A program made the position numbers and the translations under genes. A stretch of 14,293 bases of DNA from an uncultured Oscillospiraceae bacterium (GTDB taxonomy: Bacteria > Bacillota > Clostridia > Oscillospirales > Oscillospiraceae), in NCBI GenBank assembly GCA_910584805.1, contig CAJUCB010000024.1:1-14293 (forward strand), read 5' to 3'. This document shows positions 1-5,941 of this stretch, piece after piece; positions within the stretch are counted from its first letter, which is position 1; each line of letters starts with the position of its first letter. The notes below the pieces were generated by a model that saw only the letters and a list, made by a program, of their open reading frames with translations, was not told the origin of the DNA and did no database searches.

Positions 1-1
1 C

Positions 2-487
2 ACCATGATCCCCATCCTCACCATGCCCGAGGACGACAAGACCCACCCCATCCCGGACCTGACAGGCTATATCACCGAGGGGCAAATCATCCTCTCCCGG
101 GAGCTGTACCGCAAGGGGGCCATCCCCCCGGTGGACGTGATGCCCTCCCTGTCCCGCCTGAAGGACAAGGGCGTGGGCCCCGGCAAAACCCGGGAGGACC
201 ACGCGGGCACCATGAACCAGCTCTTTGCCGCCTACTCCACCGGGAAGGAGAACAAGGAGCTCATGTCCATCCTGGGGGAGGCCGCCCTAAGCCCCACGGA
301 TCTGCTCTATGCCCAGTTTGCCGATGAATTTGAAAAGCGCTACGTCACCCAGGGGCCTGACGAGAACCGCTCCATCCAGGAGACCTTGGACTTGGGGTGG
401 GAGCTCTTGTCCATTTTGCCCCGGGGGGAGTTGAAGCGCATTAAGCCGGAGCACATCGAAACATACCTTCCCAAAAAGGAGGGGTAA
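2..487 (+). CDS. atpB: V-type ATP synthase subunit B, C-terminal part (5' end cut by window)
   Basis: Subunit B is the regulatory, non-catalytic subunit of the V1 head of the membrane V/A-type ATPase, which couples ATP to H+ or Na+ transport. The visible 160 residues carry family-typical stretches: ILTMPEDDKTHPIPDLTGYI, then LPSLSRLKDKGVG-type and KTREDH motifs, TMNQLFAAY, ILGEAAL and a C-terminal ELKRI...IETYLP. The methionine at 5 is internal: the frame is open back to base 2 and the homologous block starts well inside the protein, so about two thirds of the gene lies upstream of the window. The stop is followed three bases later by subunit D, as expected for an A-B-D operon. The naming ntpB is equally used. 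No defect is visible in the part shown. Confidence 0.96.
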   Translation, partial: TMIPILTMPEDDKTHPIPDLTGYITEGQIILSRELYRKGAIPPVDVMPSLSRLKDKGVGPGKTREDHAGTMNQLFAAYSTGKENKELMSILGEAALSPTDLLYAQFADEFEKRYVTQGPDENRSIQETLDLGWELLSILPRGELKRIKPEHIETYLPKKEG

Positions 488-490
488 CAG

Positions 491-1198
491 ATGCCTGGGA
501 TCAATGTCAACCCCACCCGCCAGGAGCTCACCCGGCTGAAACACCGGCTGCGCACCTGCGTCCGGGGGCATAAGCTCCTAAAGGACAAGCGGGATGAGCT
601 GATGAAACAGTTTATGGACACCGTGCGGGAAAACCGTGCCCTCCGGGCCAAGGTGGAGGAAGGGCTCATGCAGGCCCACAACGCCTTCACCGTGGCCGCG
701 GCCCTGATGTCCTCCGAGGCCATGGAACAGGCGCTGCTGTACCCCAAACAAGCGGTGGCGCTGGACATGGGGGTGGCGAACATCATGTCTGTGAACGTAC
801 CCACCTACCAGTTCCGCACCCGGAACGACGACCCAGGGGAAATCTATCCCTACGGCTTCGCCGCCACCTCCGGGGAGCTGGACACCGCCGTAGACGCCCT
901 GGCCCGGGTGTTCCAGGACATGCTCAAGCTGGCCCAGATGGAAAAGGCCGCCCAGCTCTTGTCCGAAGAAATCCAAAAGACCCGCCGCCGGGTGAATGCC
1001 TTGGAGTACGTCAAAATCCCCCAGATGGAGGAGGCCATCAAGTATATCACCATGAAGCTGGAAGAAAATGAACGGGCCGCCACCATCCGCCTGATGAAGG
1101 TGAAGGATATGCTGCTAGAGCAGGCGATCCAGGAGAAGCGGGCGGCGGACGCCAGGGCTGTGGAGAGCTTTGGTGGAGAACCGCCAGGACAGATGTAA
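491..1198 (+). CDS. atpD: V-type ATP synthase subunit D (central stalk)
   Basis: This 235-residue protein forms the rotating central stalk of the V-type ATPase, linking the A3B3 head to the membrane rotor. It starts with the diagnostic NVNPTRQELTRLKHRL, followed by the GHKLLKDKRDEL motif near residues 26-37. The rest is a long two-helix coiled coil, with N- and C-terminal helices rich in Lys, Glu and Arg around a less helical middle at about residues 95-130. It also has the NALEYVKIPQMEEAI-type segment at about residue 168. The length is normal for the family. The start lies three bases after the subunit B stop, with a GGAGG inside the end of the upstream gene, so translation is likely coupled. 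It is the last gene of the operon: a strong hairpin terminator follows within 20 bases. Confidence 0.96.
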   Translation: MPGINVNPTRQELTRLKHRLRTCVRGHKLLKDKRDELMKQFMDTVRENRALRAKVEEGLMQAHNAFTVAAALMSSEAMEQALLYPKQAVALDMGVANIMSVNVPTYQFRTRNDDPGEIYPYGFAATSGELDTAVDALARVFQDMLKLAQMEKAAQLLSEEIQKTRRRVNALEYVKIPQMEEAIKYITMKLEENERAATIRLMKVKDMLLEQAIQEKRAADARAVESFGGEPPGQM

Positions 1199-1215
1199 TT
1201 TGCGCGAATAGAAGA

Positions 1216-1256
1216 AAAACAGGTACTTTCCAAACTGGATGGAAAGTACCTGTTTT
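1216..1256 (+). terminator. Rho-independent terminator of the ATP synthase operon
   Basis: A perfect 17-bp inverted repeat (arms 1216-1232 and 1240-1256, loop of 7) begins with AAAA and ends in TTTT. It sits 18 bases after the subunit D stop. The A/T ends mean it could also work in the reverse direction. Confidence 0.93.
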
Positions 1257-1345
1257 ATATTGCAGCTTACAGGACAACAATCAAGTTATTATAGTTTAAC
1301 TCTCTGGTTCTTTCGCTTGTACGACACGCTTCGCAGCCGCGGAGC

Positions 1346-1371
1346 AGAGGCTTTTTGCCTCTTTTTTCTTT
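1346..1371 (+). terminator. Possible second (tandem) terminator
   Basis: A short hairpin AGAGGC-TTTTT-GCCTCT (1346-1362) is followed by a T-rich run to about 1371. No gene lies between this and the first terminator, so it may be a back-up terminator for the ATPase operon or the leftover of a lost gene. Confidence 0.55.
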
Positions 1372-1435
1372 TTAGAGGGAGCGATAACATTCCCTCCCCC
1401 TTTTCGTTATAGGGGAAACAGAGAAGATTGTAAAC

Positions 1436-1460
1436 ATCAAAAGCAGGGGAACTTTCCCCT
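1436..1460 (-). terminator. Likely terminator of the DUF2325-DUF3793 operon
   Basis: On the minus strand AGGGGA-AAGT-TCCCCT (1460-1445) is followed by GCTTTTGATG. The stem is only 6 bp and the U-run short, but the place, about 50 bases past the DUF3793 stop, fits. Confidence 0.5.
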
Positions 1461-1507
1461 GGATGTCCAGGTTTCCCACCTGGGAACGGGACTTCTATGG
1501 CTCTCCC

Positions 1508-2059
1508 TTAGCTCTCCACCGCCAACCCCGCCAGCCCCTCTCCCCGGGCACGGCGGCGGCAGTAGCTCTCGGTGCAGGAGCGGTAGGCGGCAAAGCACTG
1601 GCGGGCGGCTTGCTCGTCGCCGTAGACCTTCCAGCAGCCGGTGAGCTTACACCCACGCCCCTGGTGGCAAATAAACCCCTGGACATCCTCTGGGGGATAG
1701 CCCAGGAAGAGGCCGATCTCATGGGGGAAGCCCGTCCCCGACTCCAGGCGCCGCCGCAGCTCCCGCAGGCAGGGCAGAATCTGGCAGTTGGGATACCCCG
1801 CCTGGTCCAGCAGCCGCTGGGCGGTGTGGGCGGAGAGGTCCCGGCGCAGCCTGTCCGGGCGGAAGAGGTACAGTAAGGCCCGGTCCTCCTCCAAGCGCAG
1901 GGGCAGCAGCCGCAGGCCCCGGGGGACCAACACCTGGTTGGTGTCCCGGAGCTCCCGGAGCAGGGCGGCCCGGGGGATCAGACGGCAGGGGAAGAGGTTA
2001 GCGGTTTTCAACCCCGCCAGGGTGGGGGCCCCATGGCGGATCAACAGGTCAGCAAACAT
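1508..2059 (-). CDS. DUF3793 family protein
   Basis: This 183-residue soluble protein of unknown biochemical role matches the DUF3793 family by its core FPHEIGLFLGYPPEDV (residues 111-126), followed by GF-I at 128-130, a cysteine-bearing CHQGRGCKLTGC and WKVYGD (143-148). A helical tail has conserved-looking cysteines at 155, 162 and 167. In Firmicutes, as far as I recall, such genes are found near flavodoxin, FeoB and DUF2325 genes, which suggests a role in iron or redox metabolism; this is inference. The ATG follows the TGA of the DUF2325 gene with no bases between (TGAATG), so the two are translationally coupled. The protein is rich in Arg and Leu, in keeping with local high GC, and no truncation is visible. 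Confidence 0.82.
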   Translation of the reverse strand: MFADLLIRHGAPTLAGLKTANLFPCRLIPRAALLRELRDTNQVLVPRGLRLLPLRLEEDRALLYLFRPDRLRRDLSAHTAQRLLDQAGYPNCQILPCLRELRRRLESGTGFPHEIGLFLGYPPEDVQGFICHQGRGCKLTGCWKVYGDEQAARQCFAAYRSCTESYCRRRARGEGLAGLAVES

Positions 2060-2347
2060 TCAGCCCGCCTCTGTGTGGGCCTGTAGGACACCCCGGAGGG
2101 CGGACATGGAGCTAGAGCGGACCCGCTCCACCACGGTGCTGCCGCCCTTGGCCTCGTTGAGGGCGTTTTGCATCATTTTGTGGGAGATGGTGTCGGTGAA
2201 GAGCACCAGCAGGTCCGGCTGGCCCAGACGCCCCTTGAGGGTGCCGCCCATCTTGGGAAACACCTTGGCGGAGCAGTGGAAGGACTGGCACAGCTCCTTG
2301 TATTTGCGGACCATACATTCGTTCCCGCCTAAAATGACAACGCTCAT
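2060..2347 (-). CDS. DUF2325 domain-containing protein
   Basis: This 95-residue protein opens with the DUF2325 signature VVILGGNECM (3-12), a glycine-rich beta-strand/turn, followed by RKYKELC. It ends with the second family block LFTDTISHKMMQNA (49-62) and an ERVRSSSMSALRGVL region (74-88). The function of the family is unknown; the fold looks like a small Rossmann-type domain. It is the first gene of a two-gene operon with DUF3793 and has an AGGAG ribosome site nine bases before the ATG. Upstream are a 139-base leader and a clear promoter (2521-2493), with two GTTAG-N6-CTAAC boxes that look like DtxR/IdeR-type sites, pointing to metal-responsive control. The length is normal for a stand-alone member. 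Confidence 0.87.
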   Translation of the reverse strand: MSVVILGGNECMVRKYKELCQSFHCSAKVFPKMGGTLKGRLGQPDLLVLFTDTISHKMMQNALNEAKGGSTVVERVRSSSMSALRGVLQAHTEAG

Positions 2348-2486
2348 GAGAAGGACTCCTTTCTTTGGTTAGCTAAAACTAACTCCCGTGGTAAGCATAA
2401 CGTCCCTTGGGGACGTGGGGTTGTGGATAGTATGCCCAGGCAACCGTAAGCCCTTCAGGGAATTGTTGGGTGTGCTGGGCAGCTTT
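2348..2486 (-). promoter_or_regulatory. Foldable 5' leader of the DUF2325 operon
   Basis: From the predicted start near 2486 to the ATG there are about 139 bases with several nested inverted repeats (minus-strand sense). GCCCAG...CTGGGC encloses CCAAC...GGTTG, which encloses CCCTGAAGGG. A separate perfect ACGTCCC-CAA-GGGACGT hairpin follows, then GTTAG-TTTTAG-CTAAC just before the ribosome site. This could be a cis-regulatory RNA. It does not match any riboswitch core I can recognise. Confidence 0.4.
2368..2383. promoter_or_regulatory. DtxR/IdeR-like box, copy 1 (near ribosome site)
   Basis: GTTAG-N6-CTAAC. Extended to 2364-2382 it matches 15 of 19 positions of the known DtxR/IdeR consensus TTAGGTTAGCCTAACCTAA. 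It may equally act as an RNA hairpin in the leader. Confidence 0.45.
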
Positions 2487-2489
2487 TTA

Positions 2490-2505
2490 GTTAGCATACA
2501 CTAAC
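2490..2505. promoter_or_regulatory. DtxR/IdeR-like box, copy 2 (over the -10)
   Basis: A second GTTAG-N6-CTAAC, matching 14 of 19 positions of the DtxR/IdeR consensus when extended to 2486-2504. It overlaps the -10 and the 3' part of the spacer, the classical place for repression by a metal-loaded repressor. Confidence 0.55.
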
Positions 2506-2521
2506 CGCAGGGGATTGTCAA
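2493..2521 (-). promoter_or_regulatory. Sigma-A-type promoter of the DUF2325-DUF3793 operon
   Basis: TTGACA at 2521-2516 (minus strand), a 17-base spacer, and TATGCT at 2498-2493. The -35 is perfect, the spacing optimal and the -10 matches 4 of 6. Box copy 2 (2490-2505) covers the -10. Confidence 0.75.
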
Positions 2522-2560
2522 GAGAAAAAGAAAAAGTGGCTTGTTTTTTTCTCCCCTCCG

Positions 2561-2800
2561 CTGATTACCCTCCTGGGCCAACTCCGTGCGGGGTTTCCCG
2601 ACACCCAGGAGAGCGCCATCTATGCCCTGCTCCGGGGGCTGTGCCAGGAGGGGTACACCCAGCAGTACCAGGGGGAGACCTCCGGGGGGCCTGTCCGGAA
2701 ATACTACCGTATCACCCCAACAGGGCAGGAGAAGTATGCCCAGCTCTTGGCCCAGTGGCGGCTGCTGCGGGATACGGTGGCGGGGTTGGGGGTGGAATGA
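2561..2800 (+). pseudogene. PadR-type regulator remnant lacking its N-terminus
   Basis: The frame from 2561 to the TGA at 2798-2800 reads as the C-terminal 79 residues of a PadR transcription factor. It shows GFPDTQESAIYALLRGL (recognition-helix region), a wing with GGPVRKYYRITPTG, and a C-terminal helix EKYAQLLAQWRLLRDTVAGL. PadR proteins begin with about 25-30 further residues, including a GYEI-type motif, and these are missing. Upstream of 2561 the same frame reads into low-complexity sequence (Lys-rich, then Phe/Ser/Pro) with no ATG, GTG or TTG and no ribosome site. The break falls within about 40 bases of the DUF2325 promoter, so a deletion may have joined the two. It could in principle be translated from a start I do not recognise, but a fragment is more likely. 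Confidence 0.75.
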
Positions 2801-2869
2801 GGCCATTCCCTTTTCCCCCAAAGTGTGGTATGCTGGACCAGACAAAAGCTTAGGAAGGAGCGCAAACCC

Positions 2870-3133
2870 ATGGACCTGACAGGACGCCACTACACCTGGT
2901 TCCAAAACCGGGCATGTGAATATTTCCCCTGCCACGACGACGTGGCAGAGGAGGAGTTCAACTGTCTGTTTTGTTACTGCCCCCTCTACCGGGCGGAAAA
3001 CTGCGGGGGGGCTTTTGTGGTGAAGAACGGGGTGAAGAACTGTTCCTACTGCCTCTTGCCCCACAACAGTGAGAGCTTCGCCTACATCGCCGCCAAGCTG
3101 CGGGAGGAGAATATGTTCCCAGAGAAGCCGTGA
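2870..3133 (+). CDS. Cysteine-rich small-domain protein (PF04071-like)
   Basis: An 87-residue soluble protein with eight cysteines (16, 21, 32, 35, 37, 45, 58, 61) and histidines at 22 and 65 that could bind metal. The pattern FQNRACEYFPCH, FNCLFCYCPLY, CGG, then KNCSYCLLPH is the hallmark of the PF04071 cysteine-rich small domain. The role of the family is not known; zinc binding is inferred from the Cys/His pairs. The start at 2870 was chosen because GGAAGGAG lies about ten bases before it and homology begins right there; an in-frame ATG at 2825 has no ribosome site. An extended -10 (TGGTATGCT, 2826-2834) upstream may be its promoter. A strong hairpin terminator follows within ten bases, so the gene is probably transcribed alone. 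Confidence 0.88.
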   Translation: MDLTGRHYTWFQNRACEYFPCHDDVAEEEFNCLFCYCPLYRAENCGGAFVVKNGVKNCSYCLLPHNSESFAYIAAKLREENMFPEKP

Positions 3134-3140
3134 CAAAAAG

Positions 3141-3186
3141 AAAACGCCTCGCAGAGTGCCCACAGGCACTTTGCGAGGCGTTTTTG
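3141..3186. terminator. Strong bidirectional terminator
   Basis: A 20-bp stem (arms 3141-3160 and 3165-3184, one G-U pair, loop CACA) with AAAA at the left and TTTTT at the right. It serves the cysteine-rich gene on the plus strand and probably the XRE gene ending at 3203 on the minus strand. Confidence 0.92.
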
Positions 3187-3202
3187 CCGCCCTAAAGCAC
3201 GG

Positions 3203-3421
3203 TCAATGCCGCGCCGGGTCGTCACTGCGGCCTACCAGATAGTCCAAGGAAATGTCAAAGTAGTCTGCCAGGGCAATGAGCATGTCATAGGTGGGCTTAC
3301 GCTCCCCCAACTCATATTGCTGAATGCCACGCTCACTAGCCCCGATCCCCTCGGCAAGCTGTTTTTGTGTCAGCTTTCTAGCTTTTCTAAGGTTCCTCAA
3401 GTGTACACCAAAAATAAACAT
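3203..3421 (-). CDS. XRE-family HTH repressor (72 aa)
   Basis: A small DNA-binding protein that is almost only a helix-turn-helix. LRNLRKARKLTQKQLAEGIG is followed by the recognition helix SERGIQQYELGERKP, then MLIALADYFDISLDYLVGRSDDP, the usual closing motif of Cro/CI-type domains. I chose the ATG at 3421, which has AGGCGG eight bases before it. The frame is open to an ATG at 3490, but that version would run through the 13-bp inverted repeat that looks like the operator and would lack a ribosome site. It is divergent from a second XRE gene (3583-3858) and shares a control region with it, like a phage- or element-derived switch. The more A/T-rich codons differ from the ATPase and dehydrogenase genes, suggesting transfer. 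Confidence 0.87.
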   Translation of the reverse strand: MFIFGVHLRNLRKARKLTQKQLAEGIGASERGIQQYELGERKPTYDMLIALADYFDISLDYLVGRSDDPARH

Positions 3422-3442
3422 AACGATACCGCCTAAAATGTA

Positions 3443-3471
3443 TTGACATACTCGATTGCGCGTGTTAATAT
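3443..3471 (+). promoter_or_regulatory. Promoter for the plus-strand XRE gene
   Basis: TTGACA at 3443-3448, a 17-base spacer, and TAATAT at 3466-3471 (TATAAT lies three bases further). The left arm of the inverted repeat 3453-3465 fills the spacer. Confidence 0.75.
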
Positions 3472-3493
3472 AATCACATGACACGCGCAATCG
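3453..3493. promoter_or_regulatory. Perfect 13-bp inverted repeat, likely XRE operator
   Basis: CGATTGCGCGTGT (3453-3465) and its exact complement ACACGCGCAATCG (3481-3493) flank a 15-base A/T-rich centre that contains the -10. Arm centres are 28 bp apart. Binding there would block the plus promoter and probably the minus-strand XRE gene too. Confidence 0.7.
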
Positions 3494-3526
3494 CTCGTAT
3501 CATGCGTGCAAAAAGGAAATGACACC

Positions 3527-3634
3527 ATGAATACAAGCGCCCCCATGAGCAACCTAGCAAATCTACAGAAAGGAAATCATCTATGCTTGACTGTGCTGAA
3601 AAACGAAAAAGGCTGCGCGAGGCAAATAACATGA
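3527..3634 (+). CDS. Possible 35-aa leader peptide overlapping the XRE start
   Basis: ATG at 3527 has AAAAGGAAA eleven bases or fewer before it and opens a 35-codon frame (beginning MNTSAPMSNLANLQKG) that ends 52 bases inside the next gene, in another frame. It lies directly after the promoter, so it would be the first start codon on the transcript and might set XRE translation by coupling. I do not recognise the peptide, and it may not be made. Confidence 0.25.
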   Translation: MNTSAPMSNLANLQKGNHLCLTVLKNEKGCARQIT

Positions 3635-3858
3635 CCCAGGCACAAGTAGGCAAACGGGTCGGTGTATCCAAGGCAACAATCAGTGCCTATGAGACTGCAA
3701 GCAAGATACCATCTGTCGCGGTTTTGACCCGTTTGGCCTGTTTGTTCCATGTGAACATAGACGATTTGGTTTGTGTTGATGCGCCCAAAGCCTTAGACGT
3801 ATCAACACTAGATGACGAAACCATGACCCTGCTGGCCGCAATCGTCAAGAAATTATAG
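3583..3858 (+). CDS. XRE-family HTH regulator (91 aa)
   Basis: An HTH domain spans about residues 7-65. KRKRLREANNMTQAQVGKRV is followed by the recognition helix SKATISAYETASKIPS, then LTRLACLFHVNIDDLV. A short C-terminal tail (66-91) ends in a helix DDETMTLLAAIVKKL that may mediate dimer contacts. It is read from the promoter at 3443-3471, which contains the 13-bp inverted repeat, and divergently from the smaller XRE gene. AGAAAGGAAAT stands about ten bases before the ATG. Codons are less GC-biased than in the metabolic genes nearby. The pair resembles the regulators of integrative elements or prophages, but no integrase, transposase or structural gene is present here. Targets other than its own promoter are unknown. 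Confidence 0.87.
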   Translation: MLDCAEKRKRLREANNMTQAQVGKRVGVSKATISAYETASKIPSVAVLTRLACLFHVNIDDLVCVDAPKALDVSTLDDETMTLLAAIVKKL

Positions 3859-3880
3859 TCCGAAAGGTTTGACAGCTTGG

Positions 3881-3913
3881 AAGCGGTATCCAGAACCCAT
3901 CTGGATACCGCTT
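3881..3913. terminator. Hairpin between convergent XRE and Uma2 genes
   Basis: A perfect 14-bp stem AAGCGGTATCCAGA / TCTGGATACCGCTT with loop ACCCA. It has no good T-run on either side (CTTTCCCC on the plus strand), so it may be a weak terminator or a transcript-end stabiliser. Confidence 0.6.
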
Positions 3914-3922
3914 TCCCCGCGT

Positions 3923-4492
3923 TTAGAACAAGTCGTCAAAAATATCTGCCAGGGAGATCACCAGGTCGTCGTACAGGTGGCAGGTAAACTCACTCACCAC
4001 CGCCTCCCGGTCCTCCTCCAACATCTCCGCCAGCTCTTCTTCCGGGTAGAGGAAGTATACCTTGTCCAAGGAATACTGGCCCTCTTTTAAGAGGTAGACC
4101 TCAACCGACTTTCCCACAGGGTCCACCAGCCAATATTCTGCCACGCCGTTGGCCTCATAGGCGGTTTTCTTTCTCCCTCTGTCGTTTTGCGTCGTGCTGG
4201 GGGATAATATCTCAGCCACCAGGTCGGGTGCGCCGTACACCCCCCGGGGCTTGATTTTATCCCGGTCACAGACCACCATGAAATCGGGAACATAGTGGTC
4301 CGTGGGACTGAGAAAGACCTTTTCCCCGTCCGCAAAGGGGACGCATCGCTTCCCCTTTAGGTAGTGCTTAAAGATATAGGCAATGTTCAACATCACCTGG
4401 TTGTGCTTGGTGGAGGCGGGGGACATCGCCACCAGCTTCCCGCCGATGAGCTCCTCCCGCCATGCAGACTCGTATGCCAAATTACCTGTCAT
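3923..4492 (-). CDS. Uma2 family protein (DUF820, PD-(D/E)XK nuclease fold)
   Basis: A 189-residue protein of the Uma2/DUF820 family, which adopts the restriction-endonuclease fold but has no established substrate. The family landmarks are present: an N-terminal IGGKLVAMSPAST segment (16-28), VPDFMVVCD with putative catalytic Asp70, PDLVAEILSPST with Glu94, and DRGRKKTAYEANGVAEYWLVDP (104-125) with lysines 108/109 at the active-site position. A short acidic C-terminal extension ends the protein. GGAAAGGAG lies five bases before the ATG. It starts 42 bases after the aldehyde dehydrogenase stop on the same strand with no hairpin between, so it may be the last gene of that operon, although its function gives no obvious link. 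Uma2 genes often occur singly and in many copies per genome. Confidence 0.9.
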   Translation of the reverse strand: MTGNLAYESAWREELIGGKLVAMSPASTKHNQVMLNIAYIFKHYLKGKRCVPFADGEKVFLSPTDHYVPDFMVVCDRDKIKPRGVYGAPDLVAEILSPSTTQNDRGRKKTAYEANGVAEYWLVDPVGKSVEVYLLKEGQYSLDKVYFLYPEEELAEMLEEDREAVVSEFTCHLYDDLVISLADIFDDLF

Positions 4493-4534
4493 AAAGGCTC
4501 CTTTCCCTTCGTGTCCCTGCCGATGTGCTTCCCC

Positions 4535-5941
4535 TCAGCGCAGGAACATACGGATCAACCACGCATTGACCTTTTTGTGATACGGCTGGTAGCGCATGGG
4601 CAGGTCCAGCCAGGTGGCTTTGTCCACGATGGCCCGGTAGTGGGAGAAGGTGTCGAAGCTGCGCTTGCCATGGTAGCTCCCCATGCCGCTGTGGCCTACA
4701 CCGCCAAAGCCCATGTGGTGGGTGGCCAGGTGGATGATGGTGTCGTTGATACAGCCGCCGCCGAAGGAGCAGCGCTCCAACACCCGCTGTTTGGCCTTTT
4801 TGCAGCGGGTGAAGAGGTAGAGGGCCAAGGGCTTCTCCCGCTGGTTGATAAAGTGGATGGCCTGGCCTAGCTCGTCGTAGGGGAGGATGGGCAGGATGGG
4901 CCCGAAAATCTCCTCCCCCATGGGCTTGGACTTCCCCTCCAAGCTGTCCGCCACCAGGGTGGGGGCAATCCAGCCGGAATCATGGTCCGGGTCCTCCCGG
5001 TGGCCGCCGCCGTAGAGGATGGCCTCCCCGTCCAGCAGGCCTTGGAGGCGGTTGAAGTGCTTGCGGTTGATGATGCGCACATAATCCGGGTTTTCCAGGG
5101 GGGCGTCCCCCAGCATCTTTTGGAACTGCCGTTTCAACTCCTCCACCAGCTGGTCCTTCACCCGCCGGTCCACCAGGCAGTAGTCCGGGGCCACGCAGGT
5201 TTGGCCTGCGTTCAAGAGCTTCCCAAAGGCCAGCCGCCGGGCAGTGAGGGGAATGTTGGCGGTCTTGTCCACAATCACCGGGCTCTTGCCCCCCAGTTCC
5301 AGGGTCACAGGGGTCAGGTGCTTGGCGGCCTTCTCCATGACCATCTTACCCACATCCACACTGCCGGTGAAGAAGATATAGTCAAAGCGCTGGTCCAGCA
5401 GGGCGGCGTTCTGTTCCCGCCCCCCCTGGATCACCGCCACCCATTCCGGGGGGAACACCGCCTGGATCAGCTCCGCCAGAGCCTGGCTGGTGTGGGGGGC
5501 GTAGGCGCTGGGTTTCAGCACCACGCAGTTCCCCGCCGCCACCGCCCCAAAGAGGGGGTCCAGGCTCAGGAGGTAGGGGTAATTCCAGGGGGACATGATG
5601 AGGGCCACCCCGTAGGGCTCCGCCAGCTCATAGCTCTTGGACACATACTGGGGCAGGGGGGTGGTCCGCCGCTGGGGCCGTGCCCACTGGGGGGTCATTT
5701 TCATAAGATACCCCAGCTCGTCCAGGCTCAGCCCCAATTCGCACAGATAGCCCTCAAAGTGGGACTTGTGCAAGTCCGCTTGCAGGGCATCCAACAACTG
5801 TTTCTCCCGGGCTTGGAGCTCCGCTTTTAAGCGGCCCAGGGCGTGGAGCCGCCGGGCCACAGGCCGGGTGGCCCCGGTTTGGAAAAACGCCCGCTGCTTT
5901 TGAACCGTCTCCTCAATGTATTTCACATGCTCCGCACTCAT
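4535..5941 (-). CDS. Aldehyde dehydrogenase, class-3-like (fatty/aromatic aldehydes)
   Basis: A 468-residue NAD(P)-dependent aldehyde dehydrogenase that oxidises an aldehyde to the acid. All key residues are visible: MSPWNYPY with Asn120, KPS with Lys143, FTGSVDVG (191-198) for the nucleotide, ELGGKSP with general base Glu215, NAGQTCVAPDY with catalytic Cys249, and EEIFGP with Glu344. The length, the short N-terminus and a C-terminal basic/hydrophobic tail (RYQPYHKKVNAWLIRMF) resemble the class-3 group that includes fatty aldehyde dehydrogenases; such tails may touch membranes. The start at 5941 overlaps the upstream alcohol dehydrogenase stop by ATGA and has AGGAGG seven bases before it. The frame stays open upstream through the dehydrogenase gene, but that part is not homologous. 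The exact substrate is unknown. Confidence 0.95.
   Translation of the reverse strand: MSAEHVKYIEETVQKQRAFFQTGATRPVARRLHALGRLKAELQAREKQLLDALQADLHKSHFEGYLCELGLSLDELGYLMKMTPQWARPQRRTTPLPQYVSKSYELAEPYGVALIMSPWNYPYLLSLDPLFGAVAAGNCVVLKPSAYAPHTSQALAELIQAVFPPEWVAVIQGGREQNAALLDQRFDYIFFTGSVDVGKMVMEKAAKHLTPVTLELGGKSPVIVDKTANIPLTARRLAFGKLLNAGQTCVAPDYCLVDRRVKDQLVEELKRQFQKMLGDAPLENPDYVRIINRKHFNRLQGLLDGEAILYGGGHREDPDHDSGWIAPTLVADSLEGKSKPMGEEIFGPILPILPYDELGQAIHFINQREKPLALYLFTRCKKAKQRVLERCSFGGGCINDTIIHLATHHMGFGGVGHSGMGSYHGKRSFDTFSHYRAIVDKATWLDLPMRYQPYHKKVNAWLIRMFLR

Larger units (their letters stand above)
1199..1507. other. Intergenic stretch between convergent operons
   Basis: This 309-base gap holds the two plus-strand hairpins at 1216-1256 and 1346-1371 and a minus-strand hairpin at 1436-1460. 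I found no convincing open reading frame, promoter or RNA gene in it. A TATAAT occurs on the minus strand near 1288-1293 but has no matching -35. Further short palindromes occur at about 1457-1486, just past the DUF3793 stop, and could add to termination. Confidence 0.6.

Noticed and set aside
2348..2486. A named riboswitch in the DUF2325 leader
   Set aside because: The stems are clear but no conserved core of the classes I know (FMN, cobalamin, TPP, SAM, Mn, fluoride, NiCo) could be matched.
2501..3169. 222-codon open frame on the minus strand
   Set aside because: It runs across the PadR remnant, the cysteine-rich gene, a terminator and the DUF2325 promoter. No family features.
3422..3490. 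Longer start for the minus-strand XRE repressor
   Set aside because: The added 23 residues are encoded by the operator inverted repeat and have no ribosome site. The ATG at 3421 fits the domain start.
3203..3858. A complete prophage or integrative element
   Set aside because: Only two regulators are present. No integrase, excisionase, structural genes or flanking direct repeats were found.
4982..5830. 282-codon open frame on the plus strand
   Set aside because: Antisense to the aldehyde dehydrogenase. The composition is Gly/His/Gln/Leu-rich, as expected from the reverse strand of GC-rich codons, and there is no ribosome site.
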